A stretch of 55,046 bases of DNA from Acetobacteraceae bacterium (GCA_947455205.1 CANGNF010000009.1:77659-132704); one strand, 5' to 3'. Shown: positions 41,816 through 50,706, numbered from the stretch's first letter. Notes: generated by a model not told the origin, from the letters alone. Numbers and translations are program-made.

Positions 41816-42917
41816 ATCCGAAGCCACGCAGGAAGCCCGCCGCTACCTGGAGGTCTGCAACGCCTGCCGCTACTGCGAGGGCTATTGCGCCGTCTTCCCG
41901 GCGATGACGCTGCGGCGGGAGTTCTCCACCGGCGACATGCAGCACCTGGCCAACCTGTGCCACAGCTGCAAGGGCTGCTACCATTCCTGCCAGTATGCGC
42001 CGCCGCATGCCTTCGGCATCAACCTGCCCAGCAGCTTCGCCAGCATCCGCAACGAGAGCTACGAGCAATACGCCTGGCCGCCGGCGCTGGGCAGCGTGTT
42101 CAAGCGCAACGGCACCATCGTCTCGCTGGTCGCGGCGCTGGGCATCGCCCTCGCCCTGATCCTCACCGCCGCCATCCAGGACCCCGGCGTGCTGTACGGC
42201 GCGCATGCCGGCCCCGGCGCCTTCTACAAGGTCATCCCGTGGTGGCTGATGGTCACGCTGGCCGGCGGCTCGCTCGGCTTCTCGGTGCTGGCGCTGACGG
42301 TGGGCGCGGTGCGCTACTGGCGCGGCACCGGCAGCAAGCCCGGCCCGGTCATGGCACCGGCGGCGGAAGCCACCGTGGATATCCTGACGCTGCGCAACCT
42401 CGGCGGCGGTGGGCATGGCTGCAACGACACGGATGAGGGCTTCTCCACCCATCGCCGCTGGTCGCACCAGGCGCTGATGTACGGCTTCCTGCTCTGCTTC
42501 GCCTCCACGTCAGTGGCGACGATCTACGACCACTTCCTGCACCTGGAAGCGCCCTACGCCTTCCTCTCCATCCCCGTGCAGCTGGGCACCTGGGGCGGCG
42601 CGCTGATGCTGCTCGGCGTCATCGGCCTCACCTGGGTCAAGCTGGTGACGGACCCGGTGCCGGTGGCCAAGCACCTGGCGGGCGGCGAGTTCGCGCTGCT
42701 GGCGCTGCTGTTCCTGGTCTCGGCGACCGGCCTGCTGCTGCTGGCCATCCGCCACACCGGTGCCATGGGTGTATTGCTGGCCATCCACCTGGGCCTGGTG
42801 CTGGCGCTGTTCATCACCCTGCCCTACTCCAAGATGGTGCACGGGCTGTATCGGGGCCTGGCGCTGTACCGCGCGGCGCGGGAGAAGCGGACGATGGTGG
42901 CGGCGGCAGCCGACTGA
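41802..42917 (+). CDS. tcuB: tricarballylate utilization protein TcuB
   Basis: 371 aa from ATG 41802. The N-terminal domain has two Cys clusters, CNACRYCEGYC and LCHSCKGCYHSCQY, for two 4Fe-4S centres. Six hydrophobic segments follow (roughly residues 107-130, 145-170, 220-245, 260-280, 300-320, 330-355) with His residues suitable for heme. It reoxidises the FADH2 of TcuA and hands electrons to the quinone pool. It is coupled to tcuA by a 14-base overlap and followed by a hairpin terminator. Confidence 0.9.
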   Translation: MSATESEATQEARRYLEVCNACRYCEGYCAVFPAMTLRREFSTGDMQHLANLCHSCKGCYHSCQYAPPHAFGINLPSSFASIRNESYEQYAWPPALGSVFKRNGTIVSLVAALGIALALILTAAIQDPGVLYGAHAGPGAFYKVIPWWLMVTLAGGSLGFSVLALTVGAVRYWRGTGSKPGPVMAPAAEATVDILTLRNLGGGGHGCNDTDEGFSTHRRWSHQALMYGFLLCFASTSVATIYDHFLHLEAPYAFLSIPVQLGTWGGALMLLGVIGLTWVKLVTDPVPVAKHLAGGEFALLALLFLVSATGLLLLAIRHTGAMGVLLAIHLGLVLALFITLPYSKMVHGLYRGLALYRAAREKRTMVAAAAD

Positions 42918-42943
42918 GCCGGGCGCCACCCGAAAGCCACCGC

Positions 42944-42975
42944 AACGCCACCCGGTCCCGCCGGGCGGCGTTTTG
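42944..42975 (+). terminator. intrinsic terminator after tcuAB
   Basis: AACGCC (42944-42949) pairs with GGCGTT, and CCCGG pairs with CCGGG inside it with a small bulge; TTTTGCGTTT follows. It lies 27 bases after the tcuB stop. Confidence 0.55.
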
Positions 42976-43058
42976 CGTTTCATGAGGGCCGGCCAAGTGC
43001 CGCCCCGCATGGGTCACCTTTTGCGCGCAGCCGCCACGCCAACCCTGCACGCCTGCCC

Positions 43059-43973
43059 TCAGCCCCGCACCGCCAGCACCACGCCGACCACGATCAGCAA
43101 AAACGCCGCAATCTGCCGCGGCCCGAACGGCTCCTCCAGCAGCAGCGCGCTGCCCATCATGCCCACCACCGGCGACAGCAGGCTGCCCTGGGTGCACAGG
43201 CTGGCCGGCAGCCGCCGCAGCGCCGCAAACCAGGCCAGGTAGCAAAGGCACAGCGGAAACACCGCCATATAGGCCAGGATCACCCAGCCGCCGGTCGACA
43301 CCGCGCCGATATCCGGCCTCTCCAGCAGCAGCGCGCCGACCACCAGCGGCAGCATGCCCAGCCCCACCTGCCACACCACCGCGGCGCCCGGCGCCATGGC
43401 CAGCGGCCAGCGCTTGGTGATGACGGTGCCCAGCGCGAAGCTGACCGAGGCCACCAGGCACAGCGCCACCCCCGGCAGCTTGCCGGTGCCCAGTTGCAAG
43501 CCGTTGCCCAGCATCACCAGCGCCACGCCGCCCACGCCGCAGACCAGCGCCAGCACGCGGTACAGCGTCGGCTTTTCCCCCAGCACCGGCCAGGCGATCA
43601 GCGCCGCCCAGACCGGCATGGAATAGGACAGCACGATCCCCTCGCTGGCATCCAGCCAGAGCAGCGCCACGCTGACCAACCCCATCCAGGCGGTGATGTT
43701 CAGCAGCGCCGCCAGCCACAGCCGCGGCCACAGCCCCTTGGGCACCCGCAGGTCCACGCCCCGGGCGCGCATCACCAGCGCCAGCAGCAGCGCGGCGGCC
43801 AGCCCGGCCCAGGCGCGCGCGGTCAGCGGCGGCATTTCCCGCAGCAGCAGCTTCAGCGGCGCCCAGTTGCTGCCCCAGCCGACCACCGCGAACAGCAGCA
43901 GGGCCAGGCCGCGCCAATCGGTGCCTGGTCCGGTGCCCGGTTTGGGGCGCGGTCGTTCGGCCGTGTATGACAT
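43059..43973 (-). CDS. EamA/DMT-family membrane transporter
   Basis: 304 aa with ten predicted hydrophobic segments in two five-helix halves. GWGSNWAPLKLLLREMPP near the start and YSMPVWAALIAWPVLGEKPT at the end of the first half match the EamA repeat, and SLLSPVVGMMGSALLLEEPF marks the second. Such proteins export amino acids, metabolites or other small molecules; the substrate is unknown. It is divergent from the PfpI-like gene 105 bases away. Confidence 0.88.
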   Translation of the reverse strand: MSYTAERPRPKPGTGPGTDWRGLALLLFAVVGWGSNWAPLKLLLREMPPLTARAWAGLAAALLLALVMRARGVDLRVPKGLWPRLWLAALLNITAWMGLVSVALLWLDASEGIVLSYSMPVWAALIAWPVLGEKPTLYRVLALVCGVGGVALVMLGNGLQLGTGKLPGVALCLVASVSFALGTVITKRWPLAMAPGAAVVWQVGLGMLPLVVGALLLERPDIGAVSTGGWVILAYMAVFPLCLCYLAWFAALRRLPASLCTQGSLLSPVVGMMGSALLLEEPFGPRQIAAFLLIVVGVVLAVRG

Positions 43974-44078
43974 CCCGGTATCCTAGGGTGCGTGGTGCGG
44001 GCCGCCCAGCCGGCGATTTCCACTTCGATCCCGGCCCGCTTGCCGCCATGCTGCGGCCAAACCCTTGGGAGTTTCGCC

Positions 44079-44741
44079 ATGGCCCTGAATGTCGGCTTCA
44101 TCCTGTTCCCCAACCTGACCCAGCTGGACTTCACTGGTCCGCTGCAGGTGCTGCACCGGCTGCCCGGCAGCACCACGCATATTTTGGCCAAGACGCGCGA
44201 CCCGGTGCCGAGCGATTGCGGCCTGGGGCTGATGCCCACCGCCAGCTTCGCCGAGGCGCCGCAACTGGACGTCATCTGCATCCCCGGCGGCTTCGGCGTG
44301 GTGGGCGCCATGCAGGATGACGAGACGATTTCCTTCGTCGCCCGCCAGGCGCCGGGGGCCAAATACGTCACCTCGGTCTGCACCGGCGCCTTCGTGCTGG
44401 GCCGCGCCGGGCTGTTGAAGGGCAAGCGCGCCACCACCCACTGGGCCTACACCCAGCTGCTGCCGTTGGTCGGTGCCACGCATGAGGCGGCGCGCGTGGT
44501 GCGCGACGGCAATGTCATCACCGCCGGCGGCGTCACCTCCGGCATCGATTTCGGCCTGACCCTGCTGGCCGAGATGGCCGGGCCGGAGCTGGCCCAATCC
44601 GTGCAGCTGGGCATCGAGTACGACCCGGCCCCGCCCTTCAATTGCGGCCACCCGTCGCGGGCCTCGGACGCGGTGCAGGGCATGGTCGCTGGCCGGTATG
44701 AGACCGCGCGCGGCGCCTACCGCAAGGTGCTGGCGGGCTGA
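44079..44741 (+). CDS. DJ-1/PfpI family protein, isonitrile hydratase-like
   Basis: 220 aa from ATG 44079. VGFILFPNLTQLDFTGPLQV is typical of the InhA/GATase1-like AraC-type group. ICIPGGFGVVGAM precedes the nucleophile elbow TSVCTGAFVLGRAGLL with the catalytic Cys, and KRATTHWAY supplies the His. The C-terminal VTSGIDFGLTLLAEMAG completes the fold. There is no HTH, so it is not the regulator form. Closest named activity is cyclohexyl isocyanide hydratase. It converges on gluQRS with 10 bases between. Confidence 0.85.
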   Translation: MALNVGFILFPNLTQLDFTGPLQVLHRLPGSTTHILAKTRDPVPSDCGLGLMPTASFAEAPQLDVICIPGGFGVVGAMQDDETISFVARQAPGAKYVTSVCTGAFVLGRAGLLKGKRATTHWAYTQLLPLVGATHEAARVVRDGNVITAGGVTSGIDFGLTLLAEMAGPELAQSVQLGIEYDPAPPFNCGHPSRASDAVQGMVAGRYETARGAYRKVLAG

Positions 44742-44751
44742 ACCGCGCGGC

Positions 44752-45627
44752 TCAGTCGGGAAAGCCGGCCAGCACCCGCACCTCGGCCGGGGTTCGCCCG
44801 GCCTGGCGCAGCGCCCGCAGCGTCGGCGCCTGGTCCCGCTTGGCCAGGCGCCTGCCGTCCGGCCCCAGCAGCAGGCCGTGATGCGCGTAGGCCGGCTGCG
44901 GCCAGCCGCAAAGCGCCTGCAGCAGCCGGTGCAACTGCGTCGCCGGCTTCAGGTCCACCCCGCGCGTCACCAGGGTCACGCCCTGCAGCGCGTCGTCGTG
45001 GCAGACGCACAGGTGATAGCTGGCCGGCGTGTCCTTCCGCGCCAGCACCACATCGCCGAAGCCCGCGGGGTCGCAGCGCAACCGGCCTTCCCCGGCTTCC
45101 TCGAAGCACAGCGGCCCCGGCACCGCCCGCAGCGCCGCCGCCATGTCCAGCCGCAGCGCATAGGGCAGGCCGGCGGCGACCTTGGCATCCCGCTGCGCCG
45201 GGGACAGTCCGCGGCAGGTGCCGGGGTAGAGCGCGCCCTCTGGCCCATGCGGGGCGCTGGCGCTGGCCGCAATCTCCGCCCGGGTGCAGAAGCAGGGGTA
45301 CAGCAGCCCACGCGCGCGCAGCCCTGCCAGCACCGCGGCGTAGTCGGGAAAGTGCCGGCTCTGCACCCGCACCGGCTGCTCCCAGCTGAGGCCCAGCCAG
45401 GCCAGGTCCTCCAGCAGCGCCTCGGCGAACTCCGGCCGGCAGCGCGTGCGGTCGATATCCTCCAGCCGCAGCAGGAAGCGCCCGCCCGCCGCGGCCCGAT
45501 GGGCGAACAGCGCGGCATGGGCATGGCCCAGGTGCAGCAGCCCGGTCGGGCTGGGGGCGAAGCGGGTGGTTGCGGGCGGCACGTCGCACGGGGTAGCCCT
45601 GGCCCCCAGGCAGGAGCAAGCACCCAT
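44752..45627 (-). CDS. gluQRS: glutamyl-Q tRNA(Asp) synthetase
   Basis: 291 aa from ATG 45627; GTG 45582 would start right before the conserved TRFAPSPTGLLHLGHAHA and is a real alternative. HLGH is the HIGH signature and RRLAKRDQ is the KMSKS-like one. Cys residues in CFCTRAE and a later CRGLSP region fit the zinc site. The protein lacks an anticodon-binding domain, as expected. It attaches glutamate to queuosine in tRNA-Asp. Its ATG shares bases with the ATG of the divergent esterase (a CATG at 45625-45628). Confidence 0.9.
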   Translation of the reverse strand: MGACSCLGARATPCDVPPATTRFAPSPTGLLHLGHAHAALFAHRAAAGGRFLLRLEDIDRTRCRPEFAEALLEDLAWLGLSWEQPVRVQSRHFPDYAAVLAGLRARGLLYPCFCTRAEIAASASAPHGPEGALYPGTCRGLSPAQRDAKVAAGLPYALRLDMAAALRAVPGPLCFEEAGEGRLRCDPAGFGDVVLARKDTPASYHLCVCHDDALQGVTLVTRGVDLKPATQLHRLLQALCGWPQPAYAHHGLLLGPDGRRLAKRDQAPTLRALRQAGRTPAEVRVLAGFPD

Positions 45628-46285
45628 GACTGAACCCCTCGACGGTCCCCGCTGGGGCCCGGCTTCCGGCGGCCCGGCGAAGCAGCTGGTGGTGCTGCTG
45701 CACGGCCTGGGCGCCGATGGGCACGACCTGATCGACCTGGCCCCCGGCTGGGGCGAGGCATTGCCCGATGCCGCCTTCGTCGCGCCCGACGCGCCCTTCC
45801 CCTGCGACCTGGCGCCCTATGGCCGGCAGTGGTTCAGCGTGCAGGACCGTACGCCGGCCCGCATCGTCGCCGGGGTCGGTGCCGCCATGGCGCCGCTGCA
45901 GGCCTTCCTGGACGCGGAACTGGCACGGCTGGGCCTGCCCGGCGGGGCGCTGGCCATCATGGGGTTCAGCCAGGGCGCCATGATGACGCTGGCCGCCGGC
46001 CTGCGCCGCCAGCCCGCCCCGGCGGCGCTGCTGGCCTATTCCGGCCGCCTCGCCTTCCCGCTGCCGGAAGACCTTGCCGGCGCGCCCCCGGTGCTGCTGG
46101 CGCATGGCCTGGCCGACGAGGTGGTGCCGGTGGCCGGCAGCCAGGAAGCCGAGTCGGCGCTGCGGGCCAGGGGGGTACAGGTGCGGGCGGTGTACAGCCC
46201 GCGGCTGGGCCATGGCCTTGATGACGCGGGCATCGAGGCCGGGCTGGACCTGCTGATCCAGGCCTTTGGGCAGCCCGCCGGATGA
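45626..46285 (+). CDS. phospholipase/carboxylesterase family serine hydrolase
   Basis: 219 aa. CAGGAG precedes ATG 45626. QLVVLLHGLGADGHDLIDLA is the oxyanion region, GFSQGAMMTLAAGL contains the nucleophile Ser, HGLADEVVPVAGSQ the Asp, and RLGHGLDDAGIEAG the His. This is the YpfH/acyl-protein thioesterase group, which hydrolyses short acyl esters or thioesters in the cytoplasm. No signal peptide. Its start codon overlaps that of the divergent gluQRS. Confidence 0.88.
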   Translation: MTEPLDGPRWGPASGGPAKQLVVLLHGLGADGHDLIDLAPGWGEALPDAAFVAPDAPFPCDLAPYGRQWFSVQDRTPARIVAGVGAAMAPLQAFLDAELARLGLPGGALAIMGFSQGAMMTLAAGLRRQPAPAALLAYSGRLAFPLPEDLAGAPPVLLAHGLADEVVPVAGSQEAESALRARGVQVRAVYSPRLGHGLDDAGIEAGLDLLIQAFGQPAG

Positions 46286-46437
46286 CGGCGGGATGAAACG
46301 AAGCGCGCCACTGTTGCGCCGCCCCGCGCCGGCTGGCATCGTCTGCGGCGATATACGGCGGCGCCACAGCATATGGGGCATTTTCGTCGATACAGGCCCC
46401 AAGTTGTAGGTGGCGCGCCCCACGGAAGGAGCGGCGC

Positions 46438-47013
46438 TTGCCAGACGGCGGAGCAGTCTTCACGGGCCAGGGATTTCCCGCGCTGGTGCTGAACGCGGAT
46501 TTCCGGCCCCTGTCCTATTTCCCGCTTTCCGTGTGGTCCTGGCAGGACGCGGTGAAGGCGGTCTTCCTCGACCGCGTCTCGGTGCTGTCGGAATACGACT
46601 GCGCGGTGCATTCCCCCACGCTGACCATGCGGCTGCCCAGCGTGATCGCGCTGAAGGAATACATCCCCTCGGCGCGGCGCCCGGCCTTCACCCGGTTCAA
46701 CGTGTTCCTGCGCGACCACTTCGAATGCCAGTACTGCGGCGGCCACTACCCGACGCATGAACTGACCTTCGACCACGTGATCCCGCGCAGCCGCGGCGGC
46801 CGCACCACCTGGGACAATGTCTGCACCGCCTGCGGGCCGTGCAACCTGCGCAAGGGCAACCACCTGCCCGCCGAAATCCGCATGATCCCCCGGCAGACCC
46901 CGCGCCAGCCCACCAGCTGGGAACTGCAGGACAACGGCCGCAGCTTTCCGCCCAACTACCTGCACCACAGCTGGCGGGACTACCTGTACTGGGATTCCGA
47001 GCTGGAAAGCTGA
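46438..47013 (+). CDS. HNH endonuclease domain protein
   Basis: 191 aa from TTG 46438, with GGAAGGA just upstream; no other start precedes the conserved ALVLNADFRPLSYFPLS. The HNH domain begins with RDHFECQYCGGHYPTHELTF, then DHVIPRSRGGRTTWDNVCTAC and GPCNLRKGN. Two C-x-x-C pairs bind a structural zinc, and His/Asn/His form the nuclease site. This form is widespread and chromosomal in alphaproteobacteria, so it need not be mobile. Its role is unknown. Confidence 0.85.
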   Translation: MPDGGAVFTGQGFPALVLNADFRPLSYFPLSVWSWQDAVKAVFLDRVSVLSEYDCAVHSPTLTMRLPSVIALKEYIPSARRPAFTRFNVFLRDHFECQYCGGHYPTHELTFDHVIPRSRGGRTTWDNVCTACGPCNLRKGNHLPAEIRMIPRQTPRQPTSWELQDNGRSFPPNYLHHSWRDYLYWDSELES

Positions 47014-47017
47014 GGCG

Positions 47018-47671
47018 CTATTCCGGCACCGCGTCGTCCGGCACCACCGCCTTGGGCTGCGGCGCCGCCATGGCTGGTGCGGCGGCCACCAGCCCGTTGC
47101 CGGTGGCCAGCATGCGCGCGACGTTGCCGGTGAAGTTGCCCGCCAGGGTCTGCGCCGCCTGGGTGTTCATGGCGTCGTGGTTCACGTTCACGCCCAGGGT
47201 CAGGTAGCGGGCGTGGATGCCGGTGATGCAGGTGTACTGCACCTGCGCGCCATCGCCCCGGGCGCGGCGCAGCACGGCGCAACGCAGCGGCGGGCCGTCC
47301 TGATTCTGCACCCGCAGGTCGGCTTCCCTCCGCCAGGGGCCGAAGGGCGGCGTCGGCGGCAGGCTGGTCACCAGGTTGCTGGTCAGCCGTTCCAGCAGCA
47401 CTCGGGTTTCCGGGCCATCGGGGCCGTCCGGCACCACCATGGGCGGGGTTGGCCTGACCAGCGTGGCCGCGGCGATGACGCCCCGCGCCCGGTACAGCCT
47501 GGTGGCGGAGTCGGGCGCCTGGCCCTGCGCCGGCCCGGTCGCCGGCAGCGGCCCCAGCTGCGCCGGCAGCCGGTTCAGCAGTTCCTGGTTCGATAGGTTG
47601 GACATCTCCGTCGGCGGCACGGCGCAGGCTCCGAGCAACGACAACAGCGCAGCAAGCGGAGGCAGCCTCAT
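47018..47671 (-). CDS. predicted lipoprotein, 217 aa
   Basis: The start ATG 47671 gives MRLPPLAALLSLLGAC, a lipoprotein signal with a LLGAC lipobox. An ATG 21 bases earlier gives a seven-residue extension. The mature part has a Gln/Pro-rich linker, then a domain with ETRVLLERLTSNLVTSLPPT and CAVLRRARGDGAQVQYTCIT whose two Cys could pair. I do not recognise the family. It converges with the HNH gene, four bases between stops. Confidence 0.65.
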   Translation of the reverse strand: MRLPPLAALLSLLGACAVPPTEMSNLSNQELLNRLPAQLGPLPATGPAQGQAPDSATRLYRARGVIAAATLVRPTPPMVVPDGPDGPETRVLLERLTSNLVTSLPPTPPFGPWRREADLRVQNQDGPPLRCAVLRRARGDGAQVQYTCITGIHARYLTLGVNVNHDAMNTQAAQTLAGNFTGNVARMLATGNGLVAAAPAMAAPQPKAVVPDDAVPE

Positions 47672-47757
47672 GAGGGGACCTAAGGAGGACATGGGAGCGC
47701 AACATCGCTCGGCGTCGGTGCGCTGCCAAGCCACGGTGTGCCGTCCGGCCGCGCGCC

Positions 47758-48396
47758 TCAGGCGAGGACGAAGAACGAGTTCACCGCCTCGCTCGTGTCG
47801 TAGCGGTAGCCCAGCGGCTCCACCGCCGCGCGCACCGCCGGCACGCCCAGGTGGCCATGCTCCACGCAGAACACGGTCGGCAGCACAGCACAGCCGCGCA
47901 TCCCCGCGATCACATCCAGCTCGGTGCCCTCCACGTCCAGCACGAGAAGGTCCAGGCGCGCGAGCCCCTGCTGCCGCACCAGCGTGCTCCAGCACATCGT
48001 GCGCACGGTGTACCCCGTCAGCCCCCACTGGGCTTCCTCGATGGCCTGGCGATGCTGCGGCAGATGGTGAAGCGAGCCGTTCGTGCAGAGCTCGCCGAAC
48101 TCGGGATGGTCGATGCCGGTGAAATGCGCTTCCCCGTCGCTGCTGGCGAGGGCGGCGTTGATGTTCACCATGCTCGGCCTGTTGCGCGTCAGCCGGGCAT
48201 AAATCGGGGGAGAGGGCTCGATGTTGATGCCAGTCCAGCCGAGGGATTCCTCGAAGAACTTGCAACTGCACTCAGTGACGCCATCGAAGGCGCCGCATTC
48301 CACGAAGATTCCGGGCGTGCGCCGGCCGGTGAAGTATCGCTCGTACAGAAAGCGATCCACCGGAGGATCGAACTGCCCATAGAATTTGTAGGCCAT
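47758..48396 (-). CDS. FkbM-family methyltransferase
   Basis: 212 aa from ATG 48396; a start 11 codons earlier exists. GIFVECGAFDGVTECSCKFF is SAM motif I in the FkbM form, GINIEPSPPIYARLTRNRP holds the acidic ribose-binding residue, and LDLLVLDVEGTELDVIAGM is the post-II motif. FkbM methyltransferases act on sugar hydroxyls of glycans or secondary metabolites. The substrate is unknown, and no glycan cluster is next to it. Codon use is somewhat less GC-rich than its neighbours. Confidence 0.82.
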   Translation of the reverse strand: MAYKFYGQFDPPVDRFLYERYFTGRRTPGIFVECGAFDGVTECSCKFFEESLGWTGINIEPSPPIYARLTRNRPSMVNINAALASSDGEAHFTGIDHPEFGELCTNGSLHHLPQHRQAIEEAQWGLTGYTVRTMCWSTLVRQQGLARLDLLVLDVEGTELDVIAGMRGCAVLPTVFCVEHGHLGVPAVRAAVEPLGYRYDTSEAVNSFFVLA

Positions 48397-48468
48397 AGCC
48401 AGCTCTTCACGGTTGCGTGAGGCCAGCAAACACCACGGCCGCCGCTAAGGCCAGTGCGATTGCGCCGC

Positions 48469-48933
48469 CTACCGCGCCTTCACCGGCCGCTTGCCGTGGC
48501 TGTCCTGCGGGACGCCGCGGCCCAGGCTCATGTGCGAATGCACGCCCACCCAGCGCCCATCCGACTGGCGTGCCAGCATGATGGTGGCACGGCCCGGCCG
48601 GTCGAAGGGCTTGCCGTCGGGGTGCCAGCCCTGGCTGGTCCAGGGCGTCACCGCCACGGCCATGCTGCCATCGGCGCTGGCCAGCACTTCCGTATTCGCC
48701 AGGTCGAAGCGGAATTCCGCGGTGCGCGGCCAGACATTGTCCCACTGCGTGTCGGTCCAGCGCTGCCGGCTACGAACCAGCTCCTGGAAGGTGCCGAAGA
48801 TGACGATGTCGTCGTGCCAGAACGGGTAGGCCGCCCTGTAGTCCACATCCCGCACGCAGGCGGCGAAGCGGTCCAGCCAGTCCAGGATTTCGGCCTTCAG
48901 CGCGGGCGCCGCGATGGGCAATGGCAGGTTCAT
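48469..48933 (-). CDS. NTF2/SnoaL-like domain protein
   Basis: 154 aa from ATG 48933. The helix ILDWLDRFAACVRDVDYRAA and the sheet containing YPFWHDDIVIFGTFQELV, AVAVTPWTSQGWHPDG and GRWVGVHSHMSLGRG match a cone-shaped NTF2-like fold (DUF4440/SnoaL). Such domains bind or convert small hydrophobic molecules; no catalytic set can be fixed. It ends the run of minus-strand genes dsbB-coq7-this gene, one base after coq7. Confidence 0.72.
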   Translation of the reverse strand: MNLPLPIAAPALKAEILDWLDRFAACVRDVDYRAAYPFWHDDIVIFGTFQELVRSRQRWTDTQWDNVWPRTAEFRFDLANTEVLASADGSMAVAVTPWTSQGWHPDGKPFDRPGRATIMLARQSDGRWVGVHSHMSLGRGVPQDSHGKRPVKAR

Positions 48934-48934
48934 C

Positions 48935-49480
48935 TCAGATCCTCTCGCTGGCCTTGATCGCCAGCCGGCAGCCGGTGCGGATGGCGGCGGTGAGCAGCCG
49001 ATAGGCCGGCGCCTGCTCGGCGCCATTCTCCAGCCCGATGTCGCGATGCTCAAGCTCCTCCTGCCGGAAGGTCTCGATCGTCTCGCGCAGCGGTGCCTCG
49101 TCCTCGCCCAGCTGGGCGTGCTGGTCGCGGTAATGCTCGTCGATCGTCTCCTCCACCGCCACGGTGCAGGCCATGGCCGCCTTGGGGCCCAGCAGCGCGG
49201 TGGCGGCTCCCAGCGCGAAGCCGGCGACATGCCAGAACGGCAGCAGCGCGGTCGGGCGCACCTGGCGGTCGCCGATCAGCTTGGAGAAGTGGTCCAGGTG
49301 GACCTGCTCCTGCGCCTGCATGTGGCGCAGCGTGTCGCCATGTGGGCCGCGCCCCAGCACCGCCAGCTGGCCCTGGTAGATCCGCTTGGCGCCGTATTCC
49401 CCGGCATGGTCCACCCGCAGGAAGCGCGCCAGCCGGGCACGCGGGCTGGCATCGCCGGGTTGGTGGGTCTTGGTCGGCAT
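48935..49480 (-). CDS. coq7: demethoxyubiquinone hydroxylase, COQ7 family
   Basis: 181 aa from ATG 49480; the open frame upstream is not conserved. FLRVDHAGEYGAKRIYQGQL, EQVHLDHF, VEETIDEHYRDQ and FRQEELEHRDIGL provide the Glu and E-x-x-H ligands of the di-iron centre in two repeats of the ferritin-like bundle. It adds the last hydroxyl in ubiquinone synthesis at the inner membrane. It lies four bases after dsbB, whose protein passes electrons to quinone, so the pairing makes functional sense. Confidence 0.93.
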   Translation of the reverse strand: MPTKTHQPGDASPRARLARFLRVDHAGEYGAKRIYQGQLAVLGRGPHGDTLRHMQAQEQVHLDHFSKLIGDRQVRPTALLPFWHVAGFALGAATALLGPKAAMACTVAVEETIDEHYRDQHAQLGEDEAPLRETIETFRQEELEHRDIGLENGAEQAPAYRLLTAAIRTGCRLAIKASERI

Positions 49481-49484
49481 CGTC

Positions 49485-49958
49485 TCAGCCCTTCCGCAGC
49501 GCGCGCGCCAGGGCAAAGCCGCCCAGCGCCAGGGCATAGATGAGGTTCATCGCCGCCATGGAAAGCGGCAGGAACGGAATCAGGTAGGTCGGCGCGTCGC
49601 ACGGCTTGTTCGGCCGCAGCGGCATGGCGCTGAGCATGTCCTGCACGCTGGTGCCGGCGGCGCGCGGCGCCTGGCAGCCCGGCAGCGGGGAAGGCCACCA
49701 GCCCTGCTCCACCCCCACATGCAGCACCGCCACGGCGGCCGAGGCCAGCACCGCCACCCCCGCCAGCGCCAGCAGCCCGCGCCTGAGGCGCCGGTTGGGC
49801 GAGAAGCAGGCCACCAGCCCCAGGGCGGCCGCCACCCAGTAGGGCCAGCGCTGCCACATGCACAGCTCGCAGGGCGCAATGCCCCAGAGCGATTCGGAAC
49901 CGCGGGCGAACAGCGGCGCGGCGGCGGCAAGCAGCGTGACGGCAAGGGCGGGCGGCAT
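49485..49958 (-). CDS. dsbB: disulfide bond formation protein B
   Basis: 157 aa from ATG 49958. There are four TM segments. PCELCMWQRWPYWVAAALGL has the C-x-x-C beside the quinone, and the second periplasmic loop has LPGCQAP and NKPCDAPTYL with the Cys pair that reoxidises DsbA. Electrons then pass to ubiquinone. The gene is followed at once by coq7, which completes ubiquinone. dsbA is not in the window. Confidence 0.92.
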   Translation of the reverse strand: MPPALAVTLLAAAAPLFARGSESLWGIAPCELCMWQRWPYWVAAALGLVACFSPNRRLRRGLLALAGVAVLASAAVAVLHVGVEQGWWPSPLPGCQAPRAAGTSVQDMLSAMPLRPNKPCDAPTYLIPFLPLSMAAMNLIYALALGGFALARALRKG

Positions 49959-50071
49959 GGCCGCAGTCTTCGCGCCAAGTCGCGTGCGATGCAACACGCC
50001 CGCGCCGTACCGGCTGGCGCCCGCGCCCGGCGGTGTTACGCTGCCCGCCTGACCCCATGGGAGGGACCGCC

Positions 50072-50695
50072 ATGATGAAGATCTGGGGCCGCAAGACCTC
50101 GTCCAACGTGATGAAGGTGCTGTGGCTGTGCGACGAGTTGGGCATTCCGTATGAGCGGATCGACGCCGGCGGCGCCTTCGGCAAGACCAAGGAACCCTTC
50201 TACGTCGCGATGAATCCCAACAGCGTGGTCCCGACGCTGGAGGAGGATGACGGCTACACCCTGTGGGAGAGCAACGTCATCCTGCGCTACCTGGTCGCCA
50301 GCCGCGCACCACAAAGCACGCTGCACCCGCACCAGCCGCGCGCCCGCGCCGATGTGGAACGCTGGATGGACTGGCAGCAGACCGCGCTGAACGCGCCGAT
50401 GGTGACGGTGTTCTTCACCTGGGTCCGGCTGAAGCCGGAGGAGCGCGACATGCCCGCGCACGACAAGGCGCTGGCCCAGCTGACCCACCTGATGGGCATG
50501 ATCGAGACCCAGCTGGCCGGCCGCGACTACGTTTGCGGCAGCTTCTCGCTGGCCGACATCACGCTGGGCATCACCGTGCATCGCTGGTTCAGCATGCCCA
50601 TCGCCCGGCCGGACTTCCCCAACCTGGCGGCCTGGTACGCCCGGCTGAAGACCCACCCCGGCTACATGGCGCATGTCGCCGTGCCGCTGGCCTGA
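50072..50695 (+). CDS. glutathione S-transferase family protein (copy 1)
   Basis: 207 aa from ATG 50072, with GGGAGGGAC upstream. The thioredoxin-like half has IWGRKTSSNVMKVLWLCDEL, SVVPTLEEDD and LWESNVILRYL; the last is the glutathione-binding Glu-Ser. The helical half has AGRDYVCGSFSLADITLGIT, the N-capping box. Ser in TSSNV is the likely activating residue. It is followed 11 bases later by a clear paralogue. Confidence 0.88.
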   Translation: MMKIWGRKTSSNVMKVLWLCDELGIPYERIDAGGAFGKTKEPFYVAMNPNSVVPTLEEDDGYTLWESNVILRYLVASRAPQSTLHPHQPRARADVERWMDWQQTALNAPMVTVFFTWVRLKPEERDMPAHDKALAQLTHLMGMIETQLAGRDYVCGSFSLADITLGITVHRWFSMPIARPDFPNLAAWYARLKTHPGYMAHVAVPLA

Positions 50696-50706
50696 GGAGC
50701 ACGGAT

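Noticed and set aside
46438..47013. HNH nuclease as a homing endonuclease or part of a defence system
   Set aside because: The ALVLNADFRPLSYFPLS-type HNH protein is a common chromosomal gene in alphaproteobacteria with no intron, intein or defence partner here.
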